This document shows positions 8,800 to 16,900 of a stretch of 57,332 nt of DNA, in pieces. The DNA is from Phormidium sp. FACHB-1136 (lineage in GTDB: Bacteria > Cyanobacteriota > Cyanobacteriia > Phormidesmidales > Phormidesmidaceae). The position numbers and the translations under genes are program-made. The stretch's first letter is position 1. Each line of letters begins with the position of its first letter. The stretch lies in contig NZ_JACJRS010000030.1 in assembly GCF_014697375.1 (NCBI RefSeq), positions 1 through 57,332 on the forward strand, in the 5' to 3' direction. A model generated the notes under the pieces. The model did no database searches. It was not told where the DNA came from and was given only the letters and a program-made list of their open reading frames with translations.

Positions 8800-9744
8800 A
8801 TGGTAGGCCGTCCGATTATTCTTGGCATCGTAGGCGACAGCGCCGCTGGCAAAACCACCCTAACGCGAGGCATTGCCCAAATCCTTGGCGAAGACCAAGT
8901 CACCACCATCTGCACGGACGACTACCACCGCTACGACCGCAAGCAGCGTAAGGAAATGGGCATCTCCGCCCTCCACCCCGACTGCAACTACATCGACATC
9001 ATCCAGCAGCACTTGGGCCTGTTGCGGACGGGGCAACCCATCCTCAAACCGATCTACAACCACAGCAGCGGCGAATTTGACGCGCCCGAATACATCGAAC
9101 CGCGCCGCTTTGTGATTGTGGAAGGGCTGCTGGGCTACTCCACCCGCGCCTGCCGCGATGCCTACGATGTCAAGGTGTACCTCGCGCCGCCGGAAGACCT
9201 CCGCGCCAACTGGAAAATCAAGCGCGATACCCGCAAGCGCGGCTACACCCCCGAAGAAGTCATCGAGCAAATCAAAGCCCGTGAAGAAGACTCCGAAGCC
9301 TACATTCGCCCCCAGCGCCAATGGGCCGACGTGGTAGTGTCCTTCTATCCCCCCAGCGACGAACAAAGCACCAACGAACTGATGCTCAACGTGCGCCTGG
9401 TGATGCGCCCCACCATCCCCCACCCCGACTTTAGCCACCTGCTGGAAACCAAACACGGCGGCACCCTCAGCGATGCCGTGCGCCTAGAACTGGATCGCGA
9501 CATGGGCAAACCCGTGGACGTGCTGGAAATTGACTGCCACGCCACCGAGCAACCCGTCCAAGAGTTGGAACGCACCCTCTGCGGCGAAATTCCCTACCTG
9601 GGCCGTTTTTGCAGCATCGAAGGCAACACCGACATCGGCAAAGTCATCGGCACCACGGGCGAAACCCTGCAAAGCTATCCCCTGGCGCTAACCCAGTTGT
9701 TGATCACCTACCACATGCTGAAGGCAGCGAATATCTACGACTAG
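8800..9744 (+). CDS. PRK-like kinase lacking the redox P-loop cysteine
   Basis: P-loop kinase of the phosphoribulokinase/uridine kinase family, 314 residues. The Walker A is GDSAAGKTT at 12-20. The classical Calvin-cycle enzyme of cyanobacteria has GDSGCGKST there, with the Cys that thioredoxin regulates; here that position is Ala16. Other PRK features are present: TDDYHRYDRK at 39-48, PIYNHSSGEF and the IVEGLLGY segment. It resembles the PRK-like proteins of actinobacteria and is probably not the light-regulated Prk. A strong ribosome site GGAGGA lies 5 nt before the ATG. Substrate is unproven: ribulose-5-phosphate or another sugar/nucleoside phosphate. Confidence 0.85.
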   Translation: MVGRPIILGIVGDSAAGKTTLTRGIAQILGEDQVTTICTDDYHRYDRKQRKEMGISALHPDCNYIDIIQQHLGLLRTGQPILKPIYNHSSGEFDAPEYIEPRRFVIVEGLLGYSTRACRDAYDVKVYLAPPEDLRANWKIKRDTRKRGYTPEEVIEQIKAREEDSEAYIRPQRQWADVVVSFYPPSDEQSTNELMLNVRLVMRPTIPHPDFSHLLETKHGGTLSDAVRLELDRDMGKPVDVLEIDCHATEQPVQELERTLCGEIPYLGRFCSIEGNTDIGKVIGTTGETLQSYPLALTQLLITYHMLKAANIYD

Positions 9745-10056
9745 GAAGTCGGGAGTGGGGAACCCTACCCAGACTACATCGCCTAACCTCGGATCCTCAT
9801 CTACCCACTTGCAGGGGCGAGGTCTTCTCGTCCCCTAATCTTAATGTGCACCTCGATGAATCCGGAATACAGGAGATTGCAGGCTCAAAAAACAATACCG
9901 TAAGGCAGAGGGCCTCTAGCCTTAACACCCTTTTGGGATCGGGGTAATCTTACCGGGGTGAATGGGGAAATCCACCCCAGCGGCAAGCGCTAAGATCAAG
10001 GGAAGTCCAGGGTTGCCACCCTCTCCTCATTGGCACGTCTGGGCTTAGAGGTCGCT
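9745..10056. other. Intergenic region with hairpins, no gene seen
   Basis: A 312-bp gap between the PRK-like gene and pcm. It starts with a heptamer-like stretch (gggagtgggg), then carries a terminator-like stem at 9813-9836 and a second GGGGTG/CACCCC hairpin at 9955-9978. I find no supportable coding sequence. Confidence 0.6.
9813..9836 (+). terminator. Candidate terminator of the PRK-like gene
   Basis: AGGGGCGAG pairs with CTCG-T-CCCCT around a 5-nt loop, with one bulged T. It is about 70 bp past the stop codon. The following sequence is not a clean T-run. Confidence 0.5.
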
Positions 10057-10794
10057 ATGGTCTATGTCAACGCCGCCGCATCTCCCCCTTTCGCCACCCA
10101 CCCCACCACGAGGCCGATCATGATTTTTTCCCTAGGCCACGGCCCCCTCGGACGGCAGTATGCCGAGCAGCGTCAGCAAATGGTGCATCAACAGGTAGTA
10201 GGACGTGGCGTTACCGATCCCAGGGTGATCAACGCCCTGCTGACCGTACCTCGCCATCGTTTTGTACCCGCCGACTATACTAACCGAGCCTATGCCGATG
10301 AACCCCTTCCCCTCGGCCAAGGGCAAACCATTTCCCAGCCCTACATCGTCGCCTTTATGACCGATGCCGCCTCCATTCCCGCCAACGGAACAGTGCTGGA
10401 GGTGGGCACGGGATCGGGCTATCAGACGGCTATCCTGGCACAACTGGCCCAGGAAGTCTATTCTATGGAAATTTTGCCCTCCCTGGCCCAGCGAGCCGAG
10501 CAGACCCTAGGCCAAATGGGCTATTCCAACGTTCACATCAAACGGGGCAACGGTTACGAGGGCTGGGCCGACCACGCCCCCTACGATGCCATTGTGGTGA
10601 CAGCGGCTCCACCCCGCATCCCCAGCGCCTTGGTGGATCAACTGGCCATGGGGGGCAAGCTCGTGGTTCCGGTGGGGCACTCTAGCCAAACCCTGTTGGT
10701 GCTCACCCGTCACCTGACGGGCCTGTCTACGGAATACACCATCCCCGTGCGCTTCGTGCCCATGGTGGATGAACCTGTTGTAGCGGCGAATTAA
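10057..10794 (+). CDS. pcm: Protein-L-isoaspartate O-methyltransferase
   Basis: Repairs isoaspartyl residues in aged proteins by SAM-dependent methylation. The SAM motif I VLEVGTGSGYQTAILA is clear, the upstream motif DEPLPLGQGQTISQPYIVA forms the substrate region, and the post-I and C-terminal motifs (VVTAAPPRIP, GGKLVVPVG) are intact. I chose the ATG at 10057 because TTAGAGG lies 5 nt upstream; a frame extension to a TTG at 10030 and a later ATG at 10120 are also possible. With this start the protein is 245 residues, slightly longer than typical because of an N-terminal extension. It converges with the methyltransferase gene, and the two stop codons overlap. Confidence 0.93.
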   Translation: MVYVNAAASPPFATHPTTRPIMIFSLGHGPLGRQYAEQRQQMVHQQVVGRGVTDPRVINALLTVPRHRFVPADYTNRAYADEPLPLGQGQTISQPYIVAFMTDAASIPANGTVLEVGTGSGYQTAILAQLAQEVYSMEILPSLAQRAEQTLGQMGYSNVHIKRGNGYEGWADHAPYDAIVVTAAPPRIPSALVDQLAMGGKLVVPVGHSSQTLLVLTRHLTGLSTEYTIPVRFVPMVDEPVVAAN

Positions 10795-11651
10795 CGTACC
10801 GCCTGCAACAGTCCGTAGCGAATCAGCCCGCCGTAGAGTCCCTGCCGCATGGGCCACAGGGCAAGGGCACCCTGAATGGTCTCTGGCCCTGCCTGAATCA
10901 GCCCTGTCACCGCCTGCCAACTGAAGGCCGAGGCGATCACCTCATCCCAAAAGGGGGCCACCGCCTGAGACCAGTCGGCGGTTTGCACCTGCCGAAAGCC
11001 TGTCTGTTCGGTCAGGGTTTGGTATTCTGGCAAGGAAAGCACATAGGGCAGGCCGTAGACCCGATAAATCCAGTCCAGTTGGCCCCGCTCAGCGGCGGTG
11101 AGTGGCCCCGCCAGGGAATCCGTAGGGCGATGGCACCAGGTCACCATCAGCAGCTTGCCCCCCGGCTTCAGGAGACGGTGGCACTCCTGCAAAAAGCCCG
11201 CCTTGTTGGGCATGTGTTCGCCGCTTTCCATCGACCAAATGAAATCAAAGCTCTCGTCGGCAAAGGGCGTTTCTAGGGCATTGGCCACCTGAAACTGGGC
11301 ACAGGGAGCGCTGTCTGTGGCCAAACCCGCCGCTTCGGCCCGTTCCGCCGCCCGCTTGGCCTGCACGGGGCTGAGGGTAATCCCCGTCACCTTGGCGTTG
11401 AACCGGGTGGCCAACTCTAGGGCACTGCCGCCAATGCCGCAGCCGCAGTCCAGAATCTCCGCCGCCTGGGTCACATTCGCCCAGCGCAAACATTCGTCGA
11501 TGAGGTCGATCTGGGCCTGCCGCCGATCCTTGCGCACCGTACCCGTGGGGCCGTAGTAGCCGTGGTGCATGTGTTCGCCCCAGATGCTTTCCCATAGGCC
11601 GGAGGAAGCGTCGTAGAAGGATTGGATTTGGTCGGAGAGGGGTGTGGGCAT
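10791..11651 (-). CDS. Gamma-tocopherol methyltransferase-type SAM methyltransferase
   Basis: SAM-dependent methyltransferase of 286 residues closely resembling cyanobacterial gamma-tocopherol C-methyltransferase (Synechocystis Slr0089 type). Shared features include the N-terminal SGLWESIWGEHMHHGYYGP block, motif I ILDCGCGIGGS at 66-76, and WSMESGEHMPNKAGFLQE. These stretches separate it from the MPBQ/MSBQ methyltransferases. It would convert gamma- to alpha-tocopherol in the membrane. Paralogues acting on other substrates (for example in secondary metabolism) share the same blocks, so exact substrate is inferred. A heptamer repeat region starts 10 bp upstream of the ATG. Confidence 0.85.
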   Translation of the reverse strand: MPTPLSDQIQSFYDASSGLWESIWGEHMHHGYYGPTGTVRKDRRQAQIDLIDECLRWANVTQAAEILDCGCGIGGSALELATRFNAKVTGITLSPVQAKRAAERAEAAGLATDSAPCAQFQVANALETPFADESFDFIWSMESGEHMPNKAGFLQECHRLLKPGGKLLMVTWCHRPTDSLAGPLTAAERGQLDWIYRVYGLPYVLSLPEYQTLTEQTGFRQVQTADWSQAVAPFWDEVIASAFSWQAVTGLIQAGPETIQGALALWPMRQGLYGGLIRYGLLQAVR

Positions 11652-12238
<587 letters not shown>

Positions 12239-12283
12239 GGCTGTTCCCGCTGCACATCATCATAGTTTCTGCATTCTCGTTTC

Positions 12284-12311
12284 CCCGCTGGCCTCGGTTG
12301 GCGGGTTTTTT
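12284..12311 (+). terminator. Intrinsic terminator of psaC
   Basis: CCCGC at 12284-12288 pairs with GCGGG at 12301-12305, followed directly by six T residues at 12306-12311. Confidence 0.85.
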
Positions 12312-12335
12312 GCGCGGGTCGGAAACCCCAAGGTG

Positions 12336-12797
12336 TTAGTCGGGAATCCAAACATAGGGACTGCCCGACACCGATACCCCACCCGTCCTCGAAAACCGCA
12401 CCACCACAATCTGGGAGTTATCGCGGCCAATGTCCAAATAGCCGCTGGCCCAAAGGTCGAACTGCACCACCCCAGTTACCTCTAGCCGATAGCCCCCAGG
12501 CCGCAGGTGAACGGTGTGCTGACGGTTGAAGTTGTGGGGTTGGTAAATCAGTCGGCCATCCAGATACACCGCTCCCCAGTCGGTGCCTAGGGCGTCGAAC
12601 TCTACCCGCACTCGCTCCTCTGTCGGAACGGGGACAGGGTAGGGCCAAGGATGGGGCCAGGGGGCCGGACGGTGAATGATGATGACGCGGTTGGCTAGGG
12701 GTTGAATCGGCTGGGGGTCGGGGGGGAATGGGAGGTTGGGTAGAAGACCAAGGCCAACCACAAGGCTCAAACTAGGTAGACCAAGGCGATAATTCAT
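12336..12797 (-). CDS. Secreted PEGA-like beta-sandwich protein
   Basis: Small protein of 153 residues with an N-terminal hydrophobic segment (residues 5-22) that looks like a signal peptide, then a proline/histidine-rich linker (HRPAPWPHPWPYPVPVP). The C-terminal half (VEFDALGTDWGAVYLDGRLIY ... HTVHLRPGGYRLEVTG) has the strand pattern of PEGA-type surface domains: a residue that shows a ligand or position, followed by a G-Y turn. Family membership is a pattern match only. It lies tail to tail with psaC. Probable periplasmic or cell-surface protein of unknown role. Confidence 0.6.
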   Translation of the reverse strand: MNYRLGLPSLSLVVGLGLLPNLPFPPDPQPIQPLANRVIIIHRPAPWPHPWPYPVPVPTEERVRVEFDALGTDWGAVYLDGRLIYQPHNFNRQHTVHLRPGGYRLEVTGVVQFDLWASGYLDIGRDNSQIVVVRFSRTGGVSVSGSPYVWIPD

Positions 12798-13123
12798 AGC
12801 GGTGATCCTCCAGTGCCCCTGCGGGACTCCTTGCGGGTAGGTTTGGGTGATGCAGACTCAATGGCAACCCACGCAAACCATGGGGGATTCCCCCACCCAG
12901 GGCGAGCCGCCTTTCCCGGCAAAGTTGACTAGAATCTAAGTAGCCATACCCAATATGACTCCAGTTCGAGCCGAGAGGTGCCTCCTCACAGAGCATTCTC
13001 GCAATCTTGAACCTTCTTTCACCGTCCCAGGTCAGAACGGCAACGGTCGCTCCATTGAGGCTAGCTTTTCCCCTGACCTGAGGCACGGTTAACTAACTTA
13101 TCGTGACGTACGAGGATACGGCT
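12798..13123. other. Divergent intergenic region, no gene seen
   Basis: A gap of about 325 bp between the PEGA-like gene and the Bax-inhibitor gene. A minus-strand frame runs through it but has no recognisable protein character. A compact palindrome TGGGGGATTCCCCCA lies near 12879-12893. Promoters for both divergent genes should be here, but I could not single out convincing boxes. Confidence 0.45.
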
Positions 13124-13849
13124 TTGAGTAACACCAGCAATTTCCGTGAAGCCATTCAAAAGGCAAAAGGTCAATCCCTCATTGGCCCCAACGTCATCAA
13201 AAACGCCCTCCCCTTTGTCGGTGGCGGCCTGGTTCTAACGGCCCTGGGTTCCTTTGGTGGCCTCAATGTGATGGCCAGCAACCCCGCCATTTTCATGCCC
13301 ACCTTCTGGGTTGCCTTTGTGGCCCAAATCGCTCTGTTCTTCGTGGCCAGCAACATTGCCAACCAGGAAAAGAACAGCACCGCCCTGCCCCTACTGGCCA
13401 CCTATAGCCTGCTAACGGGCTACACCCTCAGCGGCCTGATTGCCTTGGCTCTTGGCACCGCTGGCGTGGGCATTATGGGCATTGGTTCCGCTGCCTTGGC
13501 CTGTGGGGTGGTGTTCATCGCTGCTCGACAAATTGGCTCCAACCTTTCCGAGGAAGACGGCTTTGCCCTCACCCGCACCATCGGCATGGGTGTGGTTGCC
13601 GTGCTGATTGCCGTGGTGGGTCAGTTCCTCTTTGCCCTCTTCGGCGGCGGCGTACCCCAGTTTTTGGATATCGCCATCTCCGCCTTTGGGGTGTTGGTGT
13701 TTGTGGGCGCGTCCGTGGTGGATTTCTTCATCCTGCCCCGCACCTACAAAGATGAGCAATACCTCTCGGCAGCGCTGTCGATGTACCTCACCTACATCAA
13801 CCTGTTCATCTTCATCCTGCGCCTGCTGATCGCCATTAACCGCGACTAG
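13124..13849 (+). CDS. Bax inhibitor-1 family membrane protein
   Basis: Multi-pass protein of the BI-1/YccA/TMBIM superfamily, about 241 residues, with seven hydrophobic segments spread over almost the whole length and the typical end ILPRTYKDEQYLSAALSMYLTYINLFIFILRLL. In other organisms such proteins act as calcium/proton leak channels or modulate membrane proteases; the role in cyanobacteria is not established. I place the start at a TTG (13124), because GAGG lies 8 nt before it and homologues begin at the SNTSNFREAI stretch; a GTG at 13103 in the same frame lacks a ribosome site. It is followed by a strong terminator. Confidence 0.87.
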   Translation: MSNTSNFREAIQKAKGQSLIGPNVIKNALPFVGGGLVLTALGSFGGLNVMASNPAIFMPTFWVAFVAQIALFFVASNIANQEKNSTALPLLATYSLLTGYTLSGLIALALGTAGVGIMGIGSAALACGVVFIAARQIGSNLSEEDGFALTRTIGMGVVAVLIAVVGQFLFALFGGGVPQFLDIAISAFGVLVFVGASVVDFFILPRTYKDEQYLSAALSMYLTYINLFIFILRLLIAINRD

Positions 13850-13908
13850 GCTAACCCAAAACTGTAGGTTGGGCGGCACCACAACCAAACCCAACTAAAC
13901 ACCAAAAT

Positions 13909-13975
13909 CCCAGGATTCTACCTCAAGCTAGGCTGATGGCATGGCGACTAGGCTAAGAATCTTGGGGTTTCTTTT
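13909..13975 (+). terminator. Long stem-loop terminator after the Bax-inhibitor gene
   Basis: CCCAGGATTCT (13909-13919) pairs with AGAATCTTGGG (13956-13966) with one G-U wobble, and is followed by GTTTCTTTT. The loop contains a second short inverted repeat (CTAGGCT region). Confidence 0.75.
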
Positions 13976-14140
13976 AATCCAATTGAATGAAGCTGGTTAA
14001 ACACCAAGCCTATAAAATTAGCAACTTCAGCACACGACTTGGAAGGTTAATGTGCCATACATGGGATTCGGATCCAAGATTAAGGGATTCATCAGCGTGA
14101 GGCCTGACTATGTGGCCGTTAGTGGGGATACCGGAGTCGA

Positions 14141-14821
14141 TTGCCCAGGGGATGGCCGCCTATCGGTCAGTGTTCTGCCGAGACGCAGGCTTGGAGCTGT
14201 TCGGGTACTCCCTCGGACTGCGTGAAGTTAGCCCTAGGGGCGTTGATGACCACTCCGCCGGATGTGGTGGTGTCCGGCATTAACCACGGGGCCAACCTGG
14301 GCACAGACGTGCTCTATTCCGGCACCGTCTCCGCCGCCATGGAAGGGGCCATGGAAGGAATGCCCGCCATCGCCGTTAGCCTTACCAGCTACAAAGGCGG
14401 CAACTTCGACCTCGCAGCCGCCTTTGTGCGAGACTTGCTTTCCCCCGATAGCCACCTGCCCCTGCCCCCCGCCACCCTGCTCAACGTCAACGTGCCCGAC
14501 CTACCATCGGCGGATATCAAGGGCGCAAAAGTGACCCGCCAAGGCATCCGCCGCTACCACGAACAATTCGCCAAACGCACTGACCCACGGGGCAAAACCT
14601 ACTACTGGCTGGCTGGAGAAGTTCTCGAAGATGTGGAAGATCCCGCCGCCCAGTTGCCCTACCCCCCCGACCAGCGGGAGGCCATTCTCGCCGTCTCCAC
14701 CGATGTCCAAGCCATCCAGGAGGGCTATATTTCGATTACGCCTTTGCAATACAACCTCACGGCTATCACCACCCTCACCGCCCTCAGCCAGTGGTTCCCG
14801 CCTGACATTCCTAATCCTTGA
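14141..14821 (+). pseudogene. surE: 5'-truncated surE (5'-nucleotidase) remnant
   Basis: From residue 15 of this frame (14183 onward) the sequence is clearly Sur[54 protein letters not shown] and the usual C-terminus. The N-terminal ~75 residues of the family, which hold the ISNDDG metal-binding aspartates, are missing: the bases before 14183 do not encode them in any frame. Without those aspartates the protein cannot be a normal metal-dependent nucleotidase. The downstream part has no stop or frameshift, so the loss is recent or a partial protein is still made. A functional copy is probably elsewhere in the genome. Confidence 0.85.
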
Positions 14822-14841
14822 AGTATCAGACCTTTGATGAA

Positions 14842-14885
14842 CACGGATTGCGTATAGACCGATTGCATCCAAATAAAAATCCGTG
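14842..14885 (+). terminator. Stem-loop at left edge of AT-rich island
   Basis: CACGGATT (14842-14849) pairs perfectly with AATCCGTG (14878-14885) around a 28-nt loop. It follows the surE remnant directly and marks the point where the DNA becomes AT-rich. It may terminate surE transcription. Confidence 0.4.
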
Positions 14886-14926
14886 AATTTACAGAGACTT
14901 TTGTGTCTATTATTGGCTTTGAAAGT

Positions 14927-14955
14927 TTGTCAACTTAAAAAGTATCACTTATTAT
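14927..14955 (+). promoter_or_regulatory. Near-consensus sigma-70 promoter for the island
   Basis: -35 TTGTCA (14927-14932) and -10 TATTAT (14950-14955) are each 5/6 to consensus with an ideal 17-bp spacer. It would start transcription near 14962, leaving a leader of about 145 nt before the sigma-factor gene. A housekeeping sigma factor should read it. Confidence 0.7.
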
Positions 14956-15106
14956 TAGACTATATGGTGTACAGCAGAATCCGCATATCACAGAAGCCAT
15001 CTTCAGAAAGAACGTATCCAAGAAAATTCCATAAGTTCTAGCTGGTAATACTTCTATTTTGAATGTACATTTTGCGGTCACGATCTCCGTAATACTCTGG
15101 ACTTAG

Positions 15107-16819
15107 ATGTCCATAGCATACAAGATGAATGACTCACTAGATTTATCGTCTGATCATGAATCGATGCTAGTTTTGTCGATAGATGACATCTCGGAACTAG
15201 GTTTGCTAGTAGATGACACCTCAAAATCTTTAGCTGAAGATTTAAATAAATCGACGATACAAGCAAGTGATATTAGCAAGATTCGATCCGTTGATGGCAT
15301 CGTCAAATTATTTAGAATGCTTGGATATGATGCAGAAGCCAATGTCTATCCAATAGAGACTATTGAACCAAAGCATTTAGTCTTTCAGCAAGCTGTTAAT
15401 CAGATTTACACAATCGCTTGCCATCGTGATGAAACTAGTATTTTTCAGATATTTTTTATATCTTTTAAGGCTGTCGATCTTAAGCTGTCATTTCAGATGA
15501 ATGAGTATTTAAAGAGAGTCTATAAAGCTCTAGATAGCGTAGACAGTATATCGAAAAAAATACTGATTGGCGCATCTGACTATCAAGAGATAATGTTTGC
15601 ATCTGCACATCGCTATCTCAATAATAAATATGAAAAAGAGTTTTCCTTTGTCTTTTATTATGTAAATCGCTTTAATCCTAGCTGTAGCTCGCTCAAATAT
15701 ATTAACTCGCTCAAGTTAGATGTAGATAAATCCCCTTCCGAATTGCACTATCAGCAACATCAAAAAACTCATAGTATCAGTGTATTTGCGAAGGCTCAGG
15801 CAGTTTTAGGTAAGGGATCTAGGACACCAAAAAGTGCTTTTGAAGAATATCTTTTCCAAGTCGGAAGAATTAGACTTCTGAGAGCTGATGAGGAAATTTT
15901 GCTAGCTCGAAGAATAGCTGATCTGATCAGACTACGTGATATTCTTTACGATCTAGAAGACAACGATCTACAGAAGCGGGAACAGGAAAAGGAAAAGGAA
16001 CTTACTCTCGAAGAATGGGAGAGGTGGGCTGAGGCAGTAAGACAGGAAGAGGGGGTATTTTTTACCACTGAATTATTTCGCCACCGCGTTCATCTGGATC
16101 AACGGGCTCGAGATAAGATGATTTTAAGCAACTTAAGGCTAGTTATTTCCATAGCTAAGAGATACCAGGGCAGAGGATTAGAACTTCTTGACTTAATTCA
16201 GGAAGGTAATATTGGGCTAATTCGGTCAGTTGAAAAGTTTGATCACACCAAAGGCTTTAAATTTTCAACGTATGCTACTTGGTGGATTCGTCAAAAAATC
16301 ACTCGTGCTATTGATGATAAATCTCGTATGATTCGCTTGCCAGTTCACGTATATGAAAAGATCTCTAGGATCAAGAAAACCGCAAAGCTACTCTCTCTAA
16401 TGCTTAGGAGAAAACCTACGTATGAAGAGATTGCTACTTTCATGGAAATGGACATTAAAAGTCTACAATTTATTATTCAATCGAGTCTGTCTACTGTTGC
16501 TCTCGATGCCATTAGTAATAAGGAGGAATATCTTTGCTTAAATAATGCCATTGACTCGGAGATAGATACCTCCGAAGAGTATGTGTTTAAAACCCTGCTG
16601 CGAGAAGATATCGAGAGTGTTCTCAGCACGCTCAGTCCCCGAGAGCGTGACGTGCTGCGTCTGCGCTATGGTCTGGATGATGGACGCATGAAGACACTGG
16701 AAGAAATTGGCCAGATTTTTAACGTTACCCGTGAGCGCATCCGTCAGATTGAAGCAAAGGCACTCCGCAAACTACGTCACCCAAATCGAAATGACATTCT
16801 CAAAGACTATATTAGATGA
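15107..16819 (+). CDS. Group 2 sigma-70 factor with a large extra N-terminal domain
   Basis: 570-residue protein. The C-terminal part is a complete primary-like sigma factor: region 1.2 at about 243-272, region 2 at 336-412 ([31 protein letters not shown] type signature), region 3 at 413-490, and region 4 at 496-566 with the [23 protein letters not shown]. Cyanobacterial group 2 factors normally have a short N-terminus; here residues 1-240 form an additional domain, with a conserved-looking core at 56-205 ([42 protein letters not shown]). I do not recognise it with certainty. The gene is AT-rich except in region 4, which is GC-rich. It lies 81 bp before the nuclease-helicase gene, on the same strand, so it may control it. 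Confidence 0.88.
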   Translation: MSIAYKMNDSLDLSSDHESMLVLSIDDISELGLLVDDTSKSLAEDLNKSTIQASDISKIRSVDGIVKLFRMLGYDAEANVYPIETIEPKHLVFQQAVNQIYTIACHRDETSIFQIFFISFKAVDLKLSFQMNEYLKRVYKALDSVDSISKKILIGASDYQEIMFASAHRYLNNKYEKEFSFVFYYVNRFNPSCSSLKYINSLKLDVDKSPSELHYQQHQKTHSISVFAKAQAVLGKGSRTPKSAFEEYLFQVGRIRLLRADEEILLARRIADLIRLRDILYDLEDNDLQKREQEKEKELTLEEWERWAEAVRQEEGVFFTTELFRHRVHLDQRARDKMILSNLRLVISIAKRYQGRGLELLDLIQEGNIGLIRSVEKFDHTKGFKFSTYATWWIRQKITRAIDDKSRMIRLPVHVYEKISRIKKTAKLLSLMLRRKPTYEEIATFMEMDIKSLQFIIQSSLSTVALDAISNKEEYLCLNNAIDSEIDTSEEYVFKTLLREDIESVLSTLSPRERDVLRLRYGLDDGRMKTLEEIGQIFNVTRERIRQIEAKALRKLRHPNRNDILKDYIR

Positions 16820-16900
16820 TGAACTTCTAAATGTCTTGCTAGGCATAGATTTTAGTGTTCTGAAAAACTATCTAGAATTTCTATGAAGCTAGTTTTCTAG

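Noticed and set aside
8800-9744. Assigning this as the Calvin-cycle prk
   Set aside because: The redox-active P-loop cysteine of the cyanobacterial enzyme is Ala here and the blocks resemble another PRK-like family.
12772-13086. 104-codon minus-strand frame before the Bax-inhibitor gene
   Set aside because: Odd composition, overlaps the start of the PEGA-like gene, and has no recognisable domain.
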